Of a stretch of 64,000 bases of DNA, positions 22,401-34,400 are shown piece by piece. Made by a program: the position numbers and the translations under genes. Origin of the DNA: Aldrovandia affinis (taxonomy: Eukaryota > Chordata > Actinopteri > Notacanthiformes > Halosauridae). Numbering within the stretch: the first letter of the stretch is position 1; each line of letters begins with the position of its first letter. The notes beneath the pieces were generated by a model. It worked only from the letters and a program-made list of their open reading frames with translations. It did not search any database and had not been told where the DNA came from. Where the stretch lies: the NCBI GenBank assembly GCA_029706075.1, contig JAINUG010000215.1, positions 1,294,501-1,358,500 on the forward strand, in the 5' to 3' direction.

Positions 22401-25400
22401 AAAAATCACAAAGCTTCTCTGAATTAAGCACGGTCCTGTGGGGGATAACCTCCAGGATTTGCTCTGGTAAGAATAGTAGTGAGATTTTACCGCGTGATAA
22501 ACGCTCTTGGTTTTCACAATGACAATAGGGGTGCTCAAGAGCCGTGGAGGAGTGCTGTGGTAACCCTATTCCCCTAAGAGATACGAGGGCTCGTTTTGAA
22601 CACTGGAACCCCGGGCAGGCAGGTGGGAGATGTGAGGTTACCTCCCCTTCCTCCCCCACATTAGGAGATGGGCCAAAGGGAGCACTGACGTGGTCCAGGC
22701 TGATAATGCCCTCTTTGTGCACCCCACCGACCAATGACCAGGGAGGAGCTGGATGGGCTGAAATGTGTTCCTGTCTCAGTGAAGCCTGTGCTACCGTATC
22801 ATGTTAGCAAAGTGCTGCAGCTCTGGGCTACCATGCCAAGATCAGCGAAAATCCAGTAAAGGAGAGACGAGGGGCACACAGAGGGCCTGTGCAGGGGACA
22901 GGGGGAGGGGGGGAGGTATATGGGGGGTTATTTTAAGACATCAAAGGGGATTTCTTCCACATTTCAATGTTTTTTTGGGCAGAAAGTGGCACGCCAAACG
23001 TAAAATAGCTCAGGTCATAAAAAAGGCCGTTGTGGGTTTGTGTATTTATTGCACGATGAACAGGCGCAATAAAAAAATAAGGTGGCCGGAAATGAGGCAC
23101 AGAGGGGTGTGTTAAGCAGTTTGGGAGTGTGAGTGTGTGGGATGCAGTGATGTGCCGACTGATTAAAAGGAGAACACCAGCTAGAGATTTTCCATTAGAG
23201 TGAATGGGGAAATAAAAAATCCTGTGCAGATAGCTCTCTGAACCCCCAAAATATTCTGAGATTCATATTGGAAAAACCTGGAGTTTTATCAATGTGCTGT
23301 TTGTGCATGTTTATGATTTCATTGTTTATAAATGTAAAGAAAAGCAGCTAGCTCTTTGAACAAGTCCACTGACAGAAGTTTTGAGCATTTTCTCTAGGTT
23401 TGTTTGGTAGTGTTCTTTTAGTTATAAACAACACCGTGAATGAAAAAATTATACTTTAATTTTATTGCTGTCCTTTAAGGGTTTGAATTTAATTTCCTAA
23501 ATGTTTCATCTTTAAGTGATTTAGTAGTGAGCCAGTAGTATGTCTGGAAAACAATTAACCTTCTTTTCTAATTTATATGTTGCTGCCTCAAACATATGTG
23601 GCTGGCTGAGAATTTTGACTGCATGAACAGAAATCAATTTCTTACTGACATCACACTGTCCTCTCACAATTCTTCTGTTTATCATTCTATCCTGAGTAGT
23701 AATCTATCCTGGCTGAGTAGTAAACGGTTCCAGACACACCTGTTTGCCCACCTGCCCAACAGGCAGAGAGTCGCCCCCCCCCTTCTGCCTCAGTGGATAC
23801 AACAAAGCAGAGCCCCTCTCCCCTAATTAAAGGCCAAAGCTGAAGCTGTCATATGCTCACTAGCAACGAGACAGGACAATAGACACCCATGACAGAATCG
23901 CTCTTCCGCTTCAGGAGAGAGATGGGGTGGGGATGGTCCTTGTGGGACGGCTGGCAGGCGTATCCGCCGGCGCGCTCCTGAGCCAAAGCTGTAAGTTCAG
24001 CCACTCACTCAAAATGCTTGGCTTTGGGTGGAACCAGTAGCTGAGAGCCCTGCTATCCGCTCCTGTGGCTGTTACAGTACATGCATTGCAGTACTGGAGA
24101 ACAATTAACATAAAAAAAAAAACATTTTCCGCAAATTTTGAATTGGCAATTGTGCTTCAAGTTCCCGCTGTGCCAGCCGCAGCTTTACAAGGTGTACTCC
24201 TTGAACGGCAGTGTGGTATAATGGTTAGGGAACTGGGCTTGTAACGTTAAGGTTGCAGGTTCAATCCCCAGGTGGGGCACTGCCGTTGTACCCTTGAGCA
24301 AGGTACTTAACCTGAATTGCTTCAGTTAATATCCAGCTGTATAAATGGATTATAAAGAAATGTAAACTGTATGTCGCTCTGGGTAAGAGCATCTGCTATA
24401 TGCCTGTAATGTAATGTAATGTTGAACCACGTGCACTCATCTAATGTGCCTCCTCCATAAGACAGTGATGATTTGACATGCTACAGGCCATACAATGTGC
24501 TACAGTAGACCTGCAGCTCATCAGAAGACCAGCATCTCTTGCTGATGACCTACACATAGCGCTGTCGTGAAAAACGAATGCAGTGGTAGACGTCCGGGGG
24601 AAATGGGCATGAAAAAGGGAACTCTCCTGGGTAAAACAGGAGGGTTAGACCCCAGTCTGATCTCACGGTGAGTAACTCGAGAGCCCATTTCTTAGCTTTT
24701 TTGAGATTTTGTTTGATCAATAATTCCCCTGTCATGATTTTTGTAAGCAAATATATAAGACAAACATCAAATATGACAGACTGCGCACAGTTTGGTCACA
24801 GTCTGAAAGAAATGAAGTAAAGAGGTGATACCTTGTTCCTGAGGGGTCTGCTTGCTGTAGTCAGATCTCAGCTGCTCTGAGGCGGGTGAGGGCACAGACG
24901 TTGGTTGCTGTGCACTGGGGGTGGGGCAGGTCTCCCTGACGACCAGTGGAGTTGGCTGGTCTTTGCCAGCACCGTCCTGGGCCAGGCGAGGGGTCTGGAG
25001 GTCAGCAGGGTACAAGAGCCACATCAACAGAGGAGGTTATTGTAGGAGCATGCAGGAGACGCACAGCTACATCTAGGCTCTGCTGTGACTCAATGGTAAA
25101 GTAAGTGGCCTTGTGACCAGAAGGTTGCATTCCCAAATGGAGCTCCACTGTTACAGTCAATCTGCTACAGTAAACGCACAATATAGTTGGTGTCATTCAA
25201 AATTTTTAAAAAATAATAATAATTATGACATATTGAAAGTTATCATCCAGTTCCATGTCCTTTAAATGTTTCATTACTCAACGAACACAGTTGGTCCAAA
25301 CCTCCATGCAACTGAACTATAATGTTGTGCTGGTAAAAAGATTTTTTTGTTGTTGTTGTTGTTCCTGAGAATTCAATTATTTGGAGATACAAGGTTTTTG

Positions 25401-28400
25401 TGTGACACCAATATGTAGCCTGCAGAAGAAGCAAATTCATAATAATACAGGACAGCAATGATTGATTCCTTATTTCTAATAACTTTTAATAACTAAAAAA
25501 TGTCTAACTTGTTATGTTTTGAGTGTCTGTTCGGTTTGTTTTTGTACTTTGTTTATTTATTATTCTATAAGTCATGTTTCATTCACGTTCTGTTCCCAAA
25601 TTCTATGTTTCGGTTTTTCCGTCTTAGTTTCTAATCTCGTTTTACTTATTTCTTTCTTTCTATAACACTTTGTATATATTAGTTAGATGTACAGTATATA
25701 GTACTAATCTACTAACATTAGGGATTTAGTTAAGTTACTAACACTACTAATCACTAATGATCTCATGCTTCTAACTATCGCTATCACTCTCTCTCTCGTT
25801 GTCCTATCCCTGTACGCTTCTCACGTTCCGCTTCATTCGCACGCAGATTCTCTCTTTGCGTTCCTCCCCTTCTAACTGTGCACGTGTCTGCCTGCTCTTC
25901 CAGGTCGTATATTATCTATGTGTCTGTGTCATTCCCAGTCCGTGTCTTTCGTTTCCCCTCGTTATTCTATTAGCGAATCCCGTCGTTTTCACCTATGTTC
26001 CTGCCCTTCTCTCCTCCTCTCCTCCTCGCGTTTGCCTGCCGATTCTGTTTGTTTGCCTTCTCTGATTTACTGGTTTTGACTTTTGGATTGTTTGTGACTT
26101 CTCTTTGGATTTGGATTTTGTACCTTCGCTACCCTGACTACTGGTTTTGATCCTTGCCTGAATTAAACGTTCCTTTCTGCCTGATCCTGGTCTGCATCTG
26201 GGTCCTTATCCCGTACCTCACATAACTGCCACACAGCAGCGCACACTAAACCAGTGATGCTGCTCATTCTCATTTGATACGCTGGATATCTCCCACAGAC
26301 ATTAAAGACACTTATCACACTTACCGGAGTCGGGTGGACTTGGAGATTGACGGCGGTCAGCTGAATGGGCTGGACATTGGGCAGCACCTGGGGGCTAGCC
26401 GTGGAGTGGAAGATTGTGGCTTGGTGGGCGGGCATGGGTGGTTTGGGCAGAACCGGGATAGAACACAGCTGGCTCTGGGCATGGGAGGTGGGGGCGGGCT
26501 GGATGGCCAGGGCCTGGGGCTGAAGGCCGGCCTGGATCGGGGCCGCCTGCAGCAGAGGGGCCTGACTCCTTTGGGAGAGCTGAGGCTGCTGCTGGATCAC
26601 AAACGGCTGCTTGTGCTGGCTGGAGCAGTGGGTGTGGCTGGATCTGCGCGTACGCTGGAACACACATACAAACACCACTGCTCACTCTCACTGGAATGCA
26701 CACAAAAACACCACTGCTCACTCTCACTGGAACACACGCACAAAAAACACCACTGCTCACTCAGTGAGCATCACCTGGGCATTCCTTTTGTTCTATTTCC
26801 TGCAGCAGTTTTGTTCTTTGATCTGTGCAGATGGGACATACTGCATAAGAACACAATCAGTAGTCTACATTCAAAATGCTACAATTATCTTTTTGTATTT
26901 ACTAATACTAATACCACAGAAATATGTATTTTTATTTGCACCTTTAATATTGTACCTTCTATAATGCTCCCAAACTAACAACAGATAACAGCATTGGATG
27001 CTCATAAAAACGAAAGAAAACATCCAAAATCCAGAGGAATAACATTTCCAGTGTCATTGTCGCTACCATTCTTAAAGCCTAAGGGAGTACAATTTGACAG
27101 ATTTGTTGCAGCCATTTGTCACTGTCTTGTCTGAATGGGGCAGGCTTTTGTTGTTGCTGTCAAAGTTGTTGCATGTCCAAAGTTGGAAGGTTTAAAAGTA
27201 GCCATAACTTTCCCTCGCATCCAATGGCATGTTGCAGCAGAGGGTATTAGTCAAGGCTAGGCAAAAGTGTTTAGAACACAAACAACAGAATATTCTGGTA
27301 CCAGACACATTAAAGGTCCACCCACGGGCACACTGGTACAACTTTGATCAAAGCCCCTGCCCAATCATAACTGACATTATAATCAGAGGGTTGCAGGTTC
27401 ATATCCCACTGCGGGTACTGCTGTCACACCCTTCAGCACAAAGACACAACAGTACTTGTGCAGTTTGTTGCTGCAGTTGTCGAGACAAAAGAGGTGTGAG
27501 TTACCAACAGTGGACACCGTTCTCGCAGTTTCTTAAGGTACAAAACGGCCCTGCTCAAATTTCAAGTCTTTTCTAGACATTGTTTCCTTGAGTGCATTCC
27601 ATATAAGGAACGATATGCCTTGGGTTGTCAGCGATCCAAATGTGATAATTACAGCGTGACCTTGGGAGTCAAATGTTGGCATCTGAAAGCAGGAATATTG
27701 TGTTTTTATTTATGAAAGAAAACCTCATGGTTGCGATGGTTACTTTCCTTTCTGTGTTTGCTATATAAAAGCTGCTACAGTGCTGCGGCACATCCTGAGT
27801 TTGATGGCGTACAGTCATCCCCCAGGGCTCTCATTGTTCTAACTGGTACACAGCGCTCACTGCGGGGTTAATGTGTTCAGTTGGCCGTGTCAGATTCTAT
27901 ACAAGTGGCAACTTTGGCCCAAAAACCAGCCCACCCTCCCCCTACACTTGAAGCACGATTAGCCTTGATTGCAAAGCTTATATGCTATGACATTACCTTT
28001 GGTCGCGTGTCACACTGTTCTCATATATTCTAATATACATATTTCAAATACTTTGAGTTTCCAAGGCGGTGGAAGGAAAATAGATATTTCCACCTCGAAG
28101 ATTTAAAAACTGTGATTTGAGGTTTCACTGCTGCCTTTTGGTGGAAAGAGTTCTATATTTACATGTTTCTATGAAAATGTAGATTTCTTCTATGCGGTTA
28201 ACAAAATATTCCAACTATACAGGGCTGGTTAATGCTAGAGACTGAGAAGGGGTTTGTTGTTTTTATGTTTTTTATAACCTTTCTGATGTTTAGCTGGAAA
28301 CCCATTTATCTTTTTACAGTAAGATTGTAGACAAAATAACAAGAGACAAAATAGCAAGAGATTTCATAGCCAGTCACATTAAGGATGCAATTTGGTAGCC

Positions 28401-31400
28401 AGATTTAAGGTCCATTTAGCCATGCAAGTTGGTCAAGAATGGAGATAGTCCTTAACTTTCTCCCTCAGTTCTATACATAGAATCTTAATTAGCCATTGGC
28501 AAACAGCCTTTAACTGCAGAATGTGTGACCCTAACCCAGCACACCACTTTGCTTTACCTGCTATCACTGTTACACCTGGTGTTTATAGATCATAAAGCAA
28601 GATTTGACTAAATACAGTATGAGATAAAGATGTTTATTTACCTTGGATTGAGAAGATAAGAGCCAAATCCTCACCACCATCTATAGCTCCGGGGTATTTA
28701 TTTTGTTATACCTGTACAAGGTTTATCCAGACTGTTTCCAGGAAAGGACACATTGGTCCCTTCTATCATAGTGGGTCTTATAACTATAATATTTTAGCAA
28801 TGAGTCCCCAAGAATCGCCAGCCCAGGCTCATTGAGGGGCCAAAGGGTTGGTGGGTGGAGGCCTTTAAAGAGCCAGATTGGGTCTTTAACCAGGAAACAT
28901 AGCAATTCATGTTTGGAGACATCTTAGACAAAGCTGGACTGCTTTCTCTGTACAGAGTGGGTGGCTGTGGTGCTGAATGACAAGACGTGGCACAGAAATT
29001 CTCTCTGAATACGAAACAGGAGTTGCCGGACTTCCAAGTCCATATGCATTGCCTTCAAAATGAAACAGCAAGAATCTTGGAGAAAGTGGGGTGGATGGGG
29101 GAGGTATTTTTAAAAAGCTGTCAAAGTGTGAATTCGGATGACTCGGACCTCCCACAGACCCGCTGCTCTCCGTTGTCCAACGGAATTGAGTCAATGTGCA
29201 ATCCTGCTGAGGTCTACACATCGTGCTCTGGAAACCCCTGCACCTCCCACCCACACCCCTCACCCCCACCCCTTCCAAGAGTTCCCAGGATCCAGCAGGA
29301 ACTGGCTTCCTTTGACAAAGTGCACCACACTCTGTTTACTGCGGCTCGGATTTGAAAGCATGGGTCCCAGCCCTGACTCCACCTACATCAATAAGCAATT
29401 GTGTCGCACAACATGTCCTGGCTCACGTCCGGAACAGCCTCTTGCTGGAAGCAAACGTTGAGGTCTTTGAAAACTCTGCCAGCATAGCCCTCCAGAGAAC
29501 CTTCCAGACCTGAGTAATCTCCATGCCCCCTCCCTGCACCAGGCTGCATTAAGAACTAGAGACGTCGTCATGGACACCACACCACAGCATGGTGGGCAGC
29601 CCGGGTGACCACGCCCACATCCTGGTAGAATGGAGCCATAACTTTACACCGGGGGCTGAGCGGAAGCCTGGAGCCTAGCCTTGAAAAACCTAATGGCGCT
29701 ATTTTAGCACCGGTAAGCGACAAGCGGCAGGAGTCCAGGCCACAGATCTGTGCGGTGGTCCTTTTGGGGGATTTTGACGGTGTGAATGTATTCCTATGAA
29801 AAGCTTTTTGCAAGAGAGGAGCCGATGAAATGACCTTAGACCCAGGATGAACTGGGCAGTCATTTCCCAAAGCTGGTCCACCCTGGCTCATGGGAGAGTG
29901 GCAGAGAAACGTCAACAACCATGCAGAACGGACGCCTCCCCCAGGGCCTGTCTCTCTCATGCAGGGCACTCCTTCTACAGGAATCTGACACTGCAATACT
30001 CCCCAGGAGTCTACTTAAAACCAAAACCTGGCACTGCTTCAATGAAACTTGTGCTCTTAAATTGTGTATTTATACTTTTCATCATCTTTCATTTCTTAAT
30101 GTTTTAATATTCAATATGGATTTTAGTTATGGATAAAAAATAGTTTTTTTATGACAGTAAATTGCATTTGTGTAGCACTTTTCAATTACTGCAGTACTTA
30201 CTGCAGAGGGAACCAAGCTCAATGTAGCGCCCACCTGTGTGTTGCACAACACCCATTTAGCACAAGAACAATCACCATACATCAGTTTAGGTGGATAGTG
30301 AAGGATTTATTCAGTCAATTAAACTGAGGGCTGATGGGCAGTTTGAGATTTAGCCAGGATGGGCTTTGTCCTGCATAGAAATGCTCTGCTCTACAACATT
30401 CTCAAGTGCCATTTGATCATTAAAAATGTATCTGAAGACATATTGTCTTCATACTGTGTACCCATCACTGCGCTGGAGCAATGTCTTTTCAATTTTGGTG
30501 AGACAGAAGAATGCAACCAATTGGCCACCAACACCACTTCTATCAACAACCTGATCTTCTCAGGAGGTCTCCCATCTAAATACTAACCAAGACCACCCCA
30601 TTTGGCTCCAGCCATTTGGGAAGAGAAGGCGACAGGGTTGCATGCCAAGAGTATTTGTGCTAATCGCTATGTGCCAAAATAATTTTCATGCTTCTCAACC
30701 CACAATCACCCACTTCAAAACTGTCTGTTTCTCAACAGCTTCTGGGATACGACCCGTATAGGCAAGTCAGATTAATTCCATTTCATTGAACAGCTGTGAT
30801 TTTGGAAGGGGGGAGGGCTTAAAACAGGCCAGTGGCATATTTATCAAACCAAATACCCCAGTCACCTCTCATTCGCCTTAAAGCACATGAGTCTAGCTGA
30901 AAACACACGAAAGCAGAAATGTCTCCATTGTACAAACAAGACTGCTAAAAAGACAACCTGGGTTTGTTCCTAATCATTCATAAGTTATAAGAAACATGAA
31001 TAATTAGCTATTTACTGTAACATTCTCTGTCTCAAATTAATAATATCAGCATATATAAACTGAAAAATATATAGCATGGGCATTGAGAACTACATTAGCT
31101 GTTACCCCTTACTAATAATATGTATTCTGAATATGGTTATAATAAATAATAATAGCGGAAAGGACTTTTGCAATATATATATATGCAAGGGATAAACCAG
31201 ACAAGCCGTGTGTTCTCAGGATATATATGCATGCCATGGTGGTGCCATTCCCATCCCAGAAGTGCCTATATATCCTGAGAATGCATGGCTTGGAGTGGTT
31301 TGTTCCGCTTATACCACAGCTACTTGCCACAAAATATATTTAAATACAAAAGTATAAAAATTCAAACCATTTAAAAAGGATCATATTTTGGTATGTGTAA

Positions 31401-34400
31401 ATCTGCCAAGAAATATATTTCCTCATTTTCAAGTTCAGGAAGATATGAAAGCATGCATTACTTTCACTTTTTATTTCAACCAGAAATATAAATAAAACTT
31501 GAGAGATATTTGTAAAACTGTTTTGGAAACAGACATTTATTACGAGTGAAAATTAGCTCAAAGTAGCAATGAAGGTGAAAATTAAAAATTTAAGTTAACA
31601 GCCCTAGCAGTATCTAGCTAGCTAACATGAATGACCTAACTTAATTGACCTAATTGTAAACTACCAATGTACATTACGTTGTCGTAAAGCTAACTTAGCT
31701 TGCTAGCTAGATGGGGTGCTACCTCCTTAGTTAATGTTAGCGAACATTTCATATATGCATTGCATAGCATTAGCTTGCTAACATGTCTGCCTAGTAACAT
31801 TTGGCAAGCTAGCTGCGACTGCCCTCATGGTATTAGTTTCTTGCAAACATTAGCTAACGTTAGCTATCTAGCTTGTCCAATGTTTTCTGTACTAAGAAGC
31901 CAGTTATGTCTAGCCAAACACATTAGCATGTAATAGATCTGATCGATTGTCTGGACATTAATTTTGTCACTTCTGGAGATGAGCTGCCGCATCCATTCTA
32001 ATTTGGAATCCTGATCCTACAAATGAGAAGACACTCTGGTCTTGTAATAAAACTATAGTAAAAAAGTGAAACAATAAGAGACATGCATGTACAACCTAAT
32101 TATTATCGATATGGGCAACATTAACTTATGTGAAAATCACCTGATCCTAATCCTGACCCTAGACCCAACTCTAACCCTGACTCTAAAACTAACAATGACC
32201 CTCTCCCTTACCCTCCCAGCAGTTGCTCATCAAAGGCTCCTCAGATCTGGGGTCTCCGGGATCTATTAACCACTGGATCCAGGCCCCGTATCTGGCCCCC
32301 TGCCCATGTCTGCAGGGTTAGTCCAGACAGAGTCTGTTCCTGCTTATGGCGCTGCACACAAATGAAGCCCTAATAGGAGAGGGGTGCATGGTCCCGGGCT
32401 CCCCACTCCTGCCGAGCCGCTCTTAAACTCTAATGAGATTCTCATGCAGGGAAAAGCACCTCTCGCTCTGAGCATGGCCTTCCCCCAATAAATCAGAACC
32501 GCGTTTTTGCTGCTCAGCTGACCCAAGGCTTAGCAGTGAACGCCCCCCATCCCACTGTAACTCCCTGGGGCGATCTGGAATCAGTCAACCTTGGGCGGAA
32601 GTGATTAGAGTGGGGGATGGGGGCTGCTGATTGGGGGTGAGGTGCTGGCAACCAGTCGTTTTCTACGCACTACACACTTACACCGTCGATGAATCGACCA
32701 TCAATTGCCTGTGCATGCACGATAATAATAATTTTCCCGATTTGCTGGTTAATATTACATTTATATTTCTGTTACCTTTACCCCATCTGCAGATCTTTAA
32801 CAATAACACATTGCCCTGTTATGGTTCTCCCCCACAAGACACAGTCTGGTGTGGTGTAATGGGAGCCTAGCTTGCCTGGAGAGGAGACCGCCTCCATTAA
32901 GAAGGCTGTCAGCCCTGTGAACGGTGACATATTGTCACAATAGGGTGCTGTGGAAATTCAGTGGGAGCAGCTGTAGCAGTGTGGAGAGATCCCTGGCTGG
33001 TTTATGCTTAAAGATCAGCCTTTTGAAAACATAGATAAGCATCTGCTTCAAGGCTGCCAAGTAGCTGCAGTAGGAAATTATTTCTAACCATGAGTGGAGT
33101 GCATGAATGCGTTCGCTTTCTATGAAGTCCTACAGTGGGTAGACAAATTAATAGAAACACCAAATGAAAAAGGACTCTTATTTTGAAGTAACTAAATCAT
33201 AATTAAAAAGGAGTCTACACATGTGTTTCATATTAATGTCAATACAAATCACCAATATGTTTCTGCTATAAAAGATGCTTTAAAATCAACACTTTAATAT
33301 GTGAGTTTCTAAAGCAACATGAGGGACCTAACAGATACAGCAAGAACAACGGCCTCAAAAATGACCACAGAACTGAATCTACACAACCATGACCCAGTCT
33401 CAAAAATCTGTACATCGTGAGCTTCACAAAGCTGATATTTATGGTAGGGCTGCCATTCATAAACTGATTGTAGCCAAGGCCAATGCTTAACAACGCATAA
33501 CCTGGTATAATGAGCAGAAAACCTGGACTTCTGAGCAGGTATATAGTACCGATAGCATAAGTATTTATTCTAACTGAAAGACTGTCACAGTGTGTGCAAT
33601 GTCACCTTCCATATCAAATATGTCCAAGTCACAGTAATAACACATTTGGCATGGATGGTGACATAACACACACACGATAGATTGTGTTGTTTGATATTAG
33701 TGGTCATGTTATGAACATATTACAGTATGATGCTATTATGTAAATCCTATGTAATACAAATGTTTCCAATGTTCCAGGGCTATAGTTCTGTCTGAATAAC
33801 AGTGGAGAAAAGCACAGCTCTCCTCCCTGCATGTTCACTGCACCAAAATAGAAATAAAACACACATCCTATGGCCATGTAGAATGGACTTACTCAGAATT
33901 GATTAAACACAATGTAGGTGTCACATCACAGCCATGATCTGGGCTTATATAGCCAGGTCATCTACTCACTTGTATGTCTGTATGTAGGCTTTGAATATCC
34001 ATGCGATTGAAAACTAGAGCCATGACAAAATCTAGCATTCAATTATCTGGGCTCAGCAGGCTGGGCCCTATAGCCTAAACGACTGCAGGTCTGAGCTTGG
34101 GCTAGTTCATCAGCTAACTGTTGGCTTTGTCCTGCTAGGGTGGGTTTAAGAATAGGGTGGGTTTAAGTTGGCCAGGGTTCCTTGCATCCTTGTATTTTTT
34201 GACATACTGATTCAGTGTAATACTGAATAAAAGTGGTGAACTACTGTACATAAAATGACTTCACTTCGGTATACCAAAGATTTTGTACAAAGCCACTGAT
34301 CATCATCATTACTTCTGTGTGTGTGTGTGGTGGTGTAGAGGGTTCGTCCCAAGCAGGTGGATCTCGTTGTTACTACAAAATCTTTGCTCAGCAAAGATGA

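Larger units (their letters stand above)
18994..24831 (-). other. phc2 intron: CpG-rich stretch, dispersed repeat and SINE
   Basis: 5.8 kb without exons I can support. It holds the candidate internal promoter (19320-20350), copy A of an unclassified repeat (21640-22443), a G-rich run (22893-22926) and a near full-length SINE (24206-24422). Confidence 0.75.

Noticed and set aside
26274-26978. 234-residue open frame on the + strand
   Set aside because: Gly/Leu-rich antisense shadow of the phc2 exon 26325-26654 running on through the 36-bp repeats; no start context or homology.
30560-30630. Possible 5S rRNA gene
   Set aside because: Only the 3' part of 5S matches, with several changes, and it is joined to a repeat body.
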